The notes beneath the pieces are model-generated. The model worked only from the letters and a program-made list of their open reading frames with translations. It searched no databases and was not told where the DNA came from. The position numbers were made by a program, and so were the translations under genes. From Rubellimicrobium sp. CFH 75288 (lineage in GTDB: Bacteria; Pseudomonadota; Alphaproteobacteria; Rhodobacterales; Rhodobacteraceae): a stretch of DNA of 64,000 nucleotides. Below are positions 35,570-43,016 of the stretch, in pieces. Position 1 is the first letter of the stretch; each line of letters starts with the position of its first letter. Where the stretch lies: the NCBI RefSeq assembly GCF_009904055.1, contig NZ_WYDP01000008.1:282007-346006 (forward strand), given 5' to 3'.

Positions 35570-36394
35570 TCAGACGATTGCCGGGATGGTGGCGCGGCGC
35601 TTGGCGACATAGGCGCCGTAGAGGTCCGGGTTCTGCTGGACCGCCTCCGCATAGGCCGCGGCCCTGGACAGATCGGGGCGGGCCTTGGCGATCTCGTCGG
35701 CCTTGGCTTGGAGCGCGCGTTCGGGATCGTCCTCCGCCTGCCCGCCGCCGGAGCCCAGCGCCTTGAAGAAGAGCGACCGGGCGTCGATGGCGCGGGCGCT
35801 CTTGAGGATCTGCTCGACCGCGGCGGCGTCCTCGGGCGTGGTCCGGCCCTTCTCGATGCGCAGAAGCAGGCCGCCCAGGCGCCGCGCTTCCTCCTCGCCG
35901 GGCGCGAAGGCGCGCGCCTTGGCAATGGCCGCCTGCTCCTCCTCGCGCGCGCGCGCCTTGGCCAGCTCGGCCTCGGCTTCCACGAGGCGGCGGCGCGCCG
36001 GCTCTGGCAGGGACTTCAGGAACGCCTCCTCGGCCTCCTCGGGCGCAAGAGCGGCGCGGCGGGCCTTCTCCACCTCGCCCTTGGCCTCCTCCAGCTCCGC
36101 CTGCAGGGCGGCGATCTCCTCCTCGATCTCCGCGATGCGGGCCTTCGCGTCGTCGCGCTCTTCCTCGGCCTCGTCCCGGGCCTTGGTCAGCGCGGTGATC
36201 GTCTGCTCGGCCTCGGCAAGCGCGGCCTCGATGGCGTCCATGTCGGGCATGGTGGTCTCCTGGGGTTTGGCGCCTCCGGGCGCGAGGTCGAAGGGGCGGC
36301 GCGCCTTGATGATGACGACCCGCGCCTCGTCGTTGGCGGGCTCGTCCACGAGGCTGATCTCGTCGATGGTCAAGCTCTTGAGGAGCGCGGGCAT
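35570..36394 (-). CDS. Scaffold-like coiled-coil protein
   Basis: A 274-residue protein. Its start LKSLTIDEISLVDEPANDEARVVIIK is typical of XkdF-linked head proteins. A long, highly charged coiled coil follows (EAEQTITALTKARDEAEEERD...), then a short C-terminal helical part. This is the profile of an internal scaffold that is removed by the protease encoded just upstream. Confidence 0.7.
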   Translation of the reverse strand: MPALLKSLTIDEISLVDEPANDEARVVIIKARRPFDLAPGGAKPQETTMPDMDAIEAALAEAEQTITALTKARDEAEEERDDAKARIAEIEEEIAALQAELEEAKGEVEKARRAALAPEEAEEAFLKSLPEPARRRLVEAEAELAKARAREEEQAAIAKARAFAPGEEEARRLGGLLLRIEKGRTTPEDAAAVEQILKSARAIDARSLFFKALGSGGGQAEDDPERALQAKADEIAKARPDLSRAAAYAEAVQQNPDLYGAYVAKRRATIPAIV

Positions 36395-36398
36395 GGGT

Positions 36399-36794
36399 TC
36401 AGTCCGTGATGGTCTTGCGAATCCCGCGCCCGCCGATCGAGAAGGCGCGCAGGTCGCCGTCGCGGACACGCTTGGCAACGGCTTCGTCGTTGATGCGCAT
36501 GCCGATGAACCAGCCCCGACGCGGATCGGTGATGCCGAGGGCCTGGGCGACATGGTCGTCCACGATCAGGCTTTCGACCACATCGCCGATGGTCTCGCCC
36601 CTGTGCATCGCCTTGGCCACGCGGGCGTCGAGGACGAAGCGGTGGGCGGCGCGGCGCAGCTCCTCGATCTCGATCCGGTCGCCGTCCCAATCGGTGACGG
36701 GCACACCGTCCGTCGAGACGACCGAGGCCCAGCCGCGGACGTATCGCCCTTCGGCGTCGCCCTTGGCGAAGGCGAAGGTCAGGCCGATCGTCAT
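36399..36794 (-). CDS. XkdF-like prohead protease
   Basis: A 131-residue protein of the XkdF family of putative prohead serine proteases: HRGETIGDVVESLIVDDHVAQALG in the middle and GWFIGMRINDEAVAKRVRDGDLRAFSIGG at the end. It is the first gene after the intergenic hairpin and repeat at 36898-36964, and probably opens a transcription unit of head genes. Confidence 0.8.
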   Translation of the reverse strand: MTIGLTFAFAKGDAEGRYVRGWASVVSTDGVPVTDWDGDRIEIEELRRAAHRFVLDARVAKAMHRGETIGDVVESLIVDDHVAQALGITDPRRGWFIGMRINDEAVAKRVRDGDLRAFSIGGRGIRKTITD

Positions 36795-36897
36795 GGGGCG
36801 CGTCCGGGAAAAGGGAGGCCCGCCGTCGCGGAAGGGGGCGGGCGGGCCTCAGTCTGTCCAACAGGGCGGAACCAGCGCCGCCGGCCTTGGAAACGCG

Positions 36898-36923
36898 AAA
36901 GGCCCCGCTGGGGGCGGGGCCTT
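36898..36923. terminator. Strong hairpin upstream of the protease gene
   Basis: AAAGGCCCCGC (36898-36908) pairs with GCGGGGCCTTT (36913-36923): 11-bp GC-rich stem with A and T flanks, able to terminate on either strand. It lies between the TA antitoxin region and the head genes and follows the 17-bp repeat, like the hairpin at 20616-20640. Confidence 0.7.
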
Positions 36924-36947
36924 TCCGCGCTCCGCAACCTGCGGGGC

Positions 36948-36964
36948 ATGGTGGCAATCTGCCA
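36948..36964. repeat. 17-bp intergenic repeat, copy 2
   Basis: Identical to 20658-20674. Together with the hairpin after it, this copy precedes the XkdF-protease gene. Minus-strand reading shows TTGCAA and, 17 bases on, AGATTG. See the finding on this repeat. Confidence 0.6.
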
Positions 36965-37002
36965 GATCGGCAGGATTTTGCAAGGGCCTTGTCAGGAGGG
37001 GG

Positions 37003-37131
37003 CTACGCGGGGTTCGGGCAATCCAACTCCACCCGCCCGTCCGGCGGGACGAGAACATCCCGCCAGATACGACCGGAGGCGTCGTCGCGGAGGATCACGC
37101 GCTTGCCTGCCCAGTCCGGGGCCAACTGCAC
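37003..37131 (-). CDS. Possible 42-residue protein downstream of the antitoxin
   Basis: A short open frame from GTG 37131 to TAG: VQLAPDWAGKRVILRDDASG... to DGRVELDCPNPA. Its composition is protein-like (charged beta pattern) and it follows the antitoxin stop in the same frame. The ribosome site is weak, so translation is uncertain. Otherwise the 36795-37191 gap holds only the hairpin and the repeat. Confidence 0.35.
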   Translation of the reverse strand: MQLAPDWAGKRVILRDDASGRIWRDVLVPPDGRVELDCPNPA

Positions 37132-37191
37132 GATAGAGCAGCCGGCAGCCCGAGATGGCGGCCTGTGGCGCAGGCGCTCGCGAGATGAACG

Positions 37192-37521
37192 TCATTCCGG
37201 GGCGTCTTCGTCCTCGGGATAGACCGCTTCACCCGCCCCGCTTGGAGTCACGGTCACCTGGAACCCCAAGGACTTCATGACACCCAGCAGAGTGGAGAGA
37301 GTGGGATTGCCCCCTTCCCCCAGCGCCTTCCGCAAGCCTTGGCGGCTGATGCCGATCTCATCCGCCACAGCAGAGAGGCCGCGGGCGCGAGCGACAGTGT
37401 GGAGCGCGCTGAGGATAAAGCCAACTTCGCCCGTCTCGAATGCCTCGGCGAGAAGCTCCGCTTGGGCTTCTGGGGTGTCGAAGATGGGGGCCGCGTCGAA
37501 GGGCTCGGTACTGAAATTCAT
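37192..37521 (-). CDS. HigA-like antitoxin (HI1420-type addiction module antidote)
   Basis: A 109-residue protein with a helix-turn-helix (LSAVADEIGISRQGLRKALGEGGNPTLSTLLGVMKSLG) and the family opening FDAAPIFDTPEAQAELLAEAFETG. Its ATG overlaps the stop of the Acb1-toxin fusion, the normal toxin-then-antitoxin order. It resembles the antitoxin at 49956-50243 in the opening and the helix-turn-helix. It should neutralise the C-terminal toxin domain of the fusion. Confidence 0.85.
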   Translation of the reverse strand: MNFSTEPFDAAPIFDTPEAQAELLAEAFETGEVGFILSALHTVARARGLSAVADEIGISRQGLRKALGEGGNPTLSTLLGVMKSLGFQVTVTPSGAGEAVYPEDEDAPE

Positions 37522-38534
37522 GCGTCGATCCCCCTCTTGTCGAGGTCGTCCCTGATCTGAATGGCCCGCTTGAGATCCCGACTCTGGGACGACTTGTCGC
37601 CACCGCAGAGCAAGAAGATCAAGGTCGTCTCTCGGCGAGTGAAGTAGAGCCGGTAGCCCGGCCCGTGATCAATCCGCATCTCGCTGATCCCTGCCGCCTT
37701 GCCGCTCAGCGCCCTGACGTCCCCAAGGTTGCCCTCCTCGGCCCGCAGAATGCGAGAGGCGATCCTTCTGCGGGCGACCGGATCTCCGACCTTCTTCTCC
37801 CACCGATCGAACTCAGCGCTTCGCCGGATGGTGAAGCCTTGGTAACTATAGTTGCCATCGGCCTGATCTTCAAGTCTCTGGCCGGGGTTTTCCGCGAACC
37901 GACCGCCCTGACCGTCCGGCGCTCCGGCAGGATGGCGAGGCTGATCCTTGCCCTTCTCGACCAGTTGGTCAGCCCAGCCCTCCTCGATCTCCTCGAAGGT
38001 CTCGGGGCCGAGGACGATCTCCCTGCGATGGGGATCGACCGTGGCGAGGTCGGGCGCGTCGGGCGCATAGCTGATGGTGATGTGGGGCTGGTACTCGGGC
38101 CAGTCCCAAGAGGCCCCCGCATCGCGGATCGCCTGATGGCGCCACCGCAGCGTGGCGGAGGCGATGAGGAGCATCTTGGCCGAGCCGTCTGTCCCGAGGG
38201 CCTCCATCATGCGCGGGCCGCCCTCGGGGATGACGATCTGCCCCTCCCCATGCGAGCCTGCGGCCATCCAGTCGACCGGCCGCTTCGAACAGGCGATGGT
38301 GACGTGAAGCTCCTCGGCCGGGACGGTGGTCTTGAACCCCTGCTCCTTCGCCCAGGCGATCAGCGCCTTGCCATTGCGGAGCTTGCGGTGGACGTAGAGC
38401 GGCCGAGGCGTGGAGAGACCCTTCCGCAGATCGCGCAGCCTGACGACAAGATCGTCCGTGTCGCTGAGAGGGGAGCCCCCGCCCTTCGCCTTCTCGATGG
38501 CGGCGCGCAGGCGGGAGAGAGCGTCGAGCGGCAT
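37518..38534 (-). CDS. Acb1-like 2H phosphodiesterase fused to HigB/RelE-type toxin
   Basis: A 338-residue two-part protein. Residues 45-195 match the Acb1 anti-CBASS phosphodiesterase family, with both catalytic HxT motifs (HVTIACS at 77-79, HITISYA at 151-153) and the WDWPEYQPHITISY context. Residues 198-215 carry the linker QPRHPAGAPDGQGGRFA. Residues 225-338 are a complete HigB/RelE-like toxin (MRIDHGPGYRLYF...LLCGGDKSSQ), close to the free toxin at 49668-49955. Acb1 degrades cyclic oligonucleotide signals of CBASS defence. ATG 38534 was preferred to TTG 38552. It lies straight after the MuF head gene. Confidence 0.85.
   Translation of the reverse strand: MPLDALSRLRAAIEKAKGGGSPLSDTDDLVVRLRDLRKGLSTPRPLYVHRKLRNGKALIAWAKEQGFKTTVPAEELHVTIACSKRPVDWMAAGSHGEGQIVIPEGGPRMMEALGTDGSAKMLLIASATLRWRHQAIRDAGASWDWPEYQPHITISYAPDAPDLATVDPHRREIVLGPETFEEIEEGWADQLVEKGKDQPRHPAGAPDGQGGRFAENPGQRLEDQADGNYSYQGFTIRRSAEFDRWEKKVGDPVARRRIASRILRAEEGNLGDVRALSGKAAGISEMRIDHGPGYRLYFTRRETTLIFLLCGGDKSSQSRDLKRAIQIRDDLDKRGIDA
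37841..37856. promoter_or_regulatory. Operator-like palindrome inside the fusion gene
   Basis: GGTAACTATAGTTGCC, nearly palindromic, sharing the core TAACTATAGTT with the perfect palindrome GATAACTATAGTTATC (49650-49665) just before the stand-alone toxin ATG. Here it encodes residues GNYSY at the start of the toxin domain. It looks like the toxin's former operator caught inside the coding frame. An internal promoter is possible. Confidence 0.55.
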
Positions 38535-38640
38535 GGCCGTGGCTCCGTTCAAGTGACGGGCAAACAGGATTCTTGCGTCGGATCATCGGGTTAAGGGCCG
38601 ATCCGGGCGAGGTGGAGAGGTGGGGCGCAAATGACGGGCA

Positions 38641-40587
38641 TCAGCCCTCGGCGAGTTGCGAGGGTTCGTACTGACGCAGAAAAATAGTGCAGCGACAGTT
38701 GTGGCTTATTAGGCCGTTCGCGGTATAGTGGCCCTGCGTCGTTTCGAGGTTAAACACATGACCCGCAAATGGAATCCGCCGGACATCGACCACCTCGTCG
38801 AGAGCTACCGGGCCGGTCGATCCGAGAACCAAATCGCGAGCGAGCACGGCGTCAGCCGCAGCGTCATTCGGCGCTGCCTCCTTGGTGCCGGCGTCCAACC
38901 CCGAGGGCGATCCGAGGCCGAAGCCGTCAAGTGGGCCAGTATGAGCCCCGAGGAGCGAGCCCGACAGGTTGGTCCCGCCCATGCTGGGCGTCGTGGAAAG
39001 CGTGACCCCGAGGAGAGGCGGCAGCGGACAGCCCTCACCCGGCAGGCTCGTTTCACGGGCTTCGCCAGCGATCACGAGCGGAGCCTCGACGCGATGCTCC
39101 GCGCGCGCGGTCTCGTGGCTGTGCCCCAGAAGGCGATCGGACGCTACAACTGCGACCTCGCCCTCGAACCCGTCGCCGTGGAAGTGTTCGGCGGCAACTG
39201 GCACTTCAGCGGTCGGCATCTCGCCCGACTCGATGAACGCACGCGCTACGTCCTCAATGCGGGCTGGCACGTTCTCGTGGTCGTGTCCTTCGGGGGCGAG
39301 CCGCTCTGGAGCAAGGCGGCGGACTACGTGGTCGCCTTCCTTGAGGAAGCCCGCGCCGACCCAGCCGCGATCCGTGAGTACCGGATGGTTGATTGTCGCG
39401 GAAAGCTCCTGACCCGAGGCTGTGCGGATGACCGCCAGATCACCCTCGTGCCATCTCTGGGTCGCCGCCGTGATCCCGCTACCGGCCGATACGAGCGCGC
39501 CCGCTGGTAGGCAATTCGGGTGGACCGGGGGCAGCATGACCGGCCCGTCCGGGCTCCTGAAAGGCTCGTCCATCGCCACCCCGCGCTCCGGGTTCATCCC
39601 CGGCACGGGCGAGCAGGTCGGGCAGAGGCGCTCGTCGCGGGCGACCACCCATTGCCGGCGCACGAGCCCGGCATCGGCCTTGCCGTCCAGGATCGCCTGC
39701 CGCCAGGCTTCCTGCACCCCCTGATTGGTGGCGCGAAGCGCTTCCGTCCGGGCGATGGTCTCGGCGCGGAACCGCAGGAACTTGCGGCGGTAGGCTTCGA
39801 CCATCTTGTCGATCTGGGCGGGGGTGAGCGGCTTGCCGGTCTCCATCGCGCGCCGAAGCGTCCCGTCGAAGCGGAAGTCGCGCAGGCGCCGCTCGTCGAT
39901 CCCGTCCAGCGGCGTGCCGTCCGCATCGGGCCGGAAAACCTGGCGGCCGTTGACCCGGTCGATCTTGCCCCCGAGGTTCCAGCCCTTCGCGGAGGTTCGC
40001 AGGTGGAAGGTCTCAAGCTGCGCGCGGAAGTTGGCGACCGCCTTGGCCTGCTTCGTGGTGAGCCCAATGGCCTGGCGAACATCGCGGGCGGTGGCGACCG
40101 GGTTCTGGCCCTTGCGCATCCCGTCGAGCAGCGCGGCGCGGACGGACTCGCGGGTCTGCTTGTCGATCTCGCGGATGAGGTTGTGCGAGTAGGATTTGAC
40201 CCACTGGACCAGCTGCGGGTTCAGCTTGTCGAAGGCGAAGGTCGCGCCGCGCAGGCGCAGGTTGATCTGCCGGGCGGCCGAGGCGGCGCCGGCCCAAAGG
40301 GCGGCGCGGGCGGCGTCCTCGACGGCCTGCCGGGCCGGCGCGATGTCAGCTCCGAGGATCAGGTCGAGCACCAGCGCGTTGTTGCCGTCCTGGAGCGCCT
40401 TGAGGATTGCCTCCAGCGTCGCCCGGTCCTCCTGGATCGCCACATGGGCGAGGACGGCGATGCGCAGCGCGGGCTCCATCGTGCGCGCCAGCGCGTCGAT
40501 GTCGCCAATGATCTCCGCCCGCGACCGCTTGGCGACCGGCTCCCGCCGCGGGAGGATCGCGGTTCCGCCTTGCCGGATAAGAGGCAT
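38641..40587 (-). CDS. MuF/SPP1 gp7-like minor head protein containing an intein
   Basis: A 648-codon precursor. Residues 1-358 are a MuF-type head morphogenesis protein (helical core, KPLTPAQIDKMVEAYRRKFL, RTEALRATNQG, then DERLCPTC and VHPN). An intein of 272 residues follows (38698-39513), then the C-extein CRCTIFLRQYEPSQLAEG. Splicing would restore the conserved HPNCRC end of the family and a 376-residue head protein. ATG 40587 lies 20 bp after the small gene at 40607. The protein links portal and capsid interior. Confidence 0.88.
   Translation of the reverse strand: MPLIRQGGTAILPRREPVAKRSRAEIIGDIDALARTMEPALRIAVLAHVAIQEDRATLEAILKALQDGNNALVLDLILGADIAPARQAVEDAARAALWAGAASAARQINLRLRGATFAFDKLNPQLVQWVKSYSHNLIREIDKQTRESVRAALLDGMRKGQNPVATARDVRQAIGLTTKQAKAVANFRAQLETFHLRTSAKGWNLGGKIDRVNGRQVFRPDADGTPLDGIDERRLRDFRFDGTLRRAMETGKPLTPAQIDKMVEAYRRKFLRFRAETIARTEALRATNQGVQEAWRQAILDGKADAGLVRRQWVVARDERLCPTCSPVPGMNPERGVAMDEPFRSPDGPVMLPPVHPNCLPAGALVSAGSGITAATQRWHEGDLAVIRTASGQELSATINHPVLTDRGWVGAGFLKEGDHVVRRLAPERLAPEGHDHENVPARIEDVARAFIESGEMPTAEVPVAAEHFHGDGFEGEVAVVASDRLLGHSHETARAEHRVEAPLVIAGEARETSLPGEGCPLPPLLGVTLSTTPSMGGTNLSGSLLGAHTGPLDGFGLGSPSGLDAGTKEAAPNDAAADAVLARDLVLGSTGPVALDEVVDVRRIPFAGHVFNLETTQGHYTANGLISHNCRCTIFLRQYEPSQLAEG
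38698..39513 (-). other. Intein within the MuF-type head protein
   Basis: A 272-residue intein with all splicing residues: Cys1 (CLPAGALVS), block B TxxH (T40-I-N-H43), block F HVFNLETTQGHYTANG, penultimate His271, terminal Asn272, and Cys as the +1 extein residue. It interrupts HPN/CRCT, a highly conserved spot. The middle of about 120 residues has no endonuclease motif in this frame; instead the opposite strand encodes one. Splicing should be active. Confidence 0.9.
38758..39510 (+). CDS. EDxHD/Vsr-like homing endonuclease, antisense to the intein
   Basis: A 250-residue protein from ATG 38758 (GAGG 8 bases upstream). Residues 8-50 form a helix-turn-helix (RSENQIASEHGVSRSVIRRCLLGAGVQPRGRS). 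Residues 125-185 carry a Vsr/EDxHD-type nuclease core (YNCDLALEPVAVEVFGGNWHFSGRHL... then LNAGWHVLVVV). The gene lies wholly inside the intein on the other strand and its TAG ends one base from the intein boundary. It is expected to cut intein-free head genes and so spread the intein. Confidence 0.82.
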   Translation: MTRKWNPPDIDHLVESYRAGRSENQIASEHGVSRSVIRRCLLGAGVQPRGRSEAEAVKWASMSPEERARQVGPAHAGRRGKRDPEERRQRTALTRQARFTGFASDHERSLDAMLRARGLVAVPQKAIGRYNCDLALEPVAVEVFGGNWHFSGRHLARLDERTRYVLNAGWHVLVVVSFGGEPLWSKAADYVVAFLEEARADPAAIREYRMVDCRGKLLTRGCADDRQITLVPSLGRRRDPATGRYERARW

Positions 40588-40606
40588 CGGCCCGGGCTCC
40601 GCCAGA

Positions 40607-40786
40607 TCATGAGGACGAAGGAGCGACGGGATCGGTGGGGCCGCCCTGCGGGGAGGGGCGGCCCATCTCGTCCCTCCCGTCATCGTCGTCCAGAAGGCCG
40701 CACGGGCCGACCTTCGGGCGGCTCAGGGCCTCCCGGACCTGATCGGGAAGGTCCTCAAGGGAGTAAGGGGGCGTGGTCCTGGTCAT
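40607..40786 (-). CDS. Small acidic hypothetical phage protein
   Basis: A 59-residue protein (MTRTTPPYSLEDLPDQVREA...GLLDDDDGRDEMG...) with a good ribosome site (GGGAG, 7 bases) and a start overlapping the stop of the upstream gene (ATGA). It sits between the linker-containing effector-like gene and the MuF gene. No family recognised. Confidence 0.6.
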   Translation of the reverse strand: MTRTTPPYSLEDLPDQVREALSRPKVGPCGLLDDDDGRDEMGRPSPQGGPTDPVAPSSS

Positions 40787-41622
40787 GTCGTTCTCCCTAC
40801 ATATTTGGAAAGTCTAGCATTTTGATCGCTGTCGTTCAAAATGAAATACCCCCGCCAGAGCACTTCGAGCTGCCTCTTCCGGTCTCCTGTGTTGACGAGG
40901 AGCGACTTGCCGCCGGGCGCGTCCGCGAGGCGCCAGATGCTTTCGGGATCATCGGAGTCCAGGATGGCGTAGAGGTCGGCGCGCTGTTTCTGGTCGAGGG
41001 GCAGATCGTCCACGCGGGGGCGGAGGTTGGTCCGCACCTTCTCCCAATCCTCCGGGAAGGGCAGGACTCCCGCGCGCGCCCAGACATAAGGGCCTACATC
41101 GTAGCCCGCCGCCATCAGGACGGCATCCTGACCGTCCTTCCGGTAGAGGTCGAACATCTCGCCCACGAACTGGCGGAAGTTTTTCCCCCGCGCGTCGTCG
41201 GGCAGCTTGATCTCGTCCCAGTGAACGTAAGGGCCGTTCTTCCCTTCGAGGAAGGTGGCGATGAACGAAGTCCCGTTTTCCCCGTGGAAGTTGAGCAGTC
41301 CGTTGTCGCCCAGGAACTCGCCGTCGCCGAAGGCGCCCGTGATCAGCTTGTCGAGCGACTGGATGAGCGCGGAGGGGGTGCCGTTGAACTTCTTGTCCCG
41401 CTTGGTGATTCCCCGCGCACCCTTCGCTGCGGCGAGCGACGCTGGGCGCTCGGGCGGCGGCGAGGTCTTTCCCGCCCGCCGGCCGGAGGGGCGCCCGGCC
41501 GAGGCGCCCCTGCTGGGCGCGAACTGCCCCCCCTTCCCCTCCGGCGCGCCGGCCGGATGGCGCGGCTGCGCCTTGGCGATCGCCACCCGCAGCCGCAGGG
41601 CTGCGGCCAGAACCCCGATCAC
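40783..41622 (-). CDS. Hypothetical head-region protein with HPAG linker
   Basis: A 279-residue protein. A short hydrophobic-helical start (IGVLAAALRLRVAIAKA) leads into the linker QPRHPAGAPEGKGGQFA, then a Ser/Pro-rich stretch, then a folded C-terminal domain from about residue 75 (GFDGE-like acidic patches, DVGPYVWARAGVLPFPEDW). The same linker precedes the toxin domain of the Acb1 fusion. It lies between portal and MuF genes, overlapping the portal stop. It may be a virion-packaged effector; the C-terminal function is not recognised. Confidence 0.65.
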   Translation of the reverse strand: MIGVLAAALRLRVAIAKAQPRHPAGAPEGKGGQFAPSRGASAGRPSGRRAGKTSPPPERPASLAAAKGARGITKRDKKFNGTPSALIQSLDKLITGAFGDGEFLGDNGLLNFHGENGTSFIATFLEGKNGPYVHWDEIKLPDDARGKNFRQFVGEMFDLYRKDGQDAVLMAAGYDVGPYVWARAGVLPFPEDWEKVRTNLRPRVDDLPLDQKQRADLYAILDSDDPESIWRLADAPGGKSLLVNTGDRKRQLEVLWRGYFILNDSDQNARLSKYVGRTT

Positions 41623-43016
41623 GCCACCTCTCCTTCATCCCCGGCGCTGTCCCACTCGATGGCGCCGAAGTCGGCGGGCGTCCCGCCGGCAGCGGGATCG
41701 GCGCCGAGCCCGTCATCTTCGGGGGCGAGGGGCAGGCCCATCAGCTTGCGCAGGTGGTTCTCCAGCTCCCGGTCGGGGAAAAGCGTCGCGCCCGCCCCCG
41801 CGAGCACCCCGAGAAGCTGCGCCAGATCGGCGATGTTGGGGTTCTCGATGTCGCCGCAGACGATCATCGGCAGCGCGTCCGGCTTCCAGCCGTTCGCCTC
41901 CCACAGAAGCGGCACAAGCCGGCGGTTGAAGACGGCGCAGATGCTGCGGGCGAAGGCCCCCACGGCGGTGGCGAAAAGCGCGGTCTTGTCGCTGGAAAGG
42001 GCGAAGCTGCCCACCGCCTGCTGGCCCAGGAAAAGGAAGTCGGCGAGCACGGAGGTCGCCATGGCGCGCGAGCGGCGGTCGATGATCCGCGTCGTGTCGA
42101 AGGTCCGCGCGCCGCCCGAGGACAGCAGCTTGAGGTCGAAGAGCGGATGGCCGGACGCATCGCGGTCGGAGGGGATGATGACGCCCTCGCGCTGGTCGCG
42201 CCGGATCGAGGTCACAAGCGTCTGCCACGCCTGCAGGAGGCGCTTCTCGGCCGGGTCGGCGTCGGCGGCGAAGAAGCGCGACGGCATCAGGGCGACCGGC
42301 AGGCCCGCCAGGTCGCGCTCGACCCCGATGGCCTCGATCTCCTCGATCCGCTTCTTGAAATACCAGTCCCGATAGGCGGATCGCAGCAGGCTCCGCCCTT
42401 CGGGGTTGTTGCGCTCCTCGGTCGTGCGGAAGAGAAGGATCTTCTCGGCCGGGAGATAGATTTCCGGCCCGGAGATGGGCTGCTGCCAGAGGCCGCGGAT
42501 CTCGCCCGTCCGGTCGTCCACGTCCCAGCGGGTGATGGAGGTCTGCGCGCGCAGGGCGAGCGACGCGATCCCGATGCGGCCGTCCGAGAAGCGCGAATGC
42601 CGGAGCGGATCGCGGGGGTTCGGCCCCGCGCGGCGCTTGAGGGTGATCTCCATCGGCGCGTAGCCATAGACGAACATGGTGGCGATCTCGGCGATCACCG
42701 CCTCGAAGGTCTCGGCCATGTCGTCCAGGCATTCTTCGAGGAAGGTCTTGCCGTCCTCCGCCTCGGGCGTGTCGTCGATCGCTTGGACGGTTCAGGAGGC
42801 TTGCCGGAGCAGCGTGGTGACGACGAAGATCACCGCGCCCAGGGTGGACTCGTTGTCGGCCATCTCGCGGAAGGTCCGGGCGCCGCGCTGGCCGCGGAGC
42901 TCGGGCAGGAACTCCTCGATGATGGCCCCGCCGGAAAGGCGCAGGCCGGTCGTGCCGACCACGTCGCCCATTCCGGCGAGGGTGCTCCTGCGCTTGTCGA
43001 TCGGGTCGTCGGTCAT
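41619..43016 (-). pseudogene. Portal protein, interrupted by an in-frame TGA
   Basis: Reads as a DUF935/Mu gp29-like portal of 465 codons: start MTDDPIDKRRSTLAG (ATG 43016, overlapping the terminase stop), a stop TGA at 42792-42794 after LLRQAS, then continuing in the same frame with TVQAIDDTPEAEDGKTFLEE and the full portal body to 41619. A Trp codon (TGG) would fit the position; one base change explains the stop. An internal restart at ATG 42719 would lose the first 99 residues. A portal is essential for DNA packaging, so the prophage may be non-productive. Confidence 0.8.
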
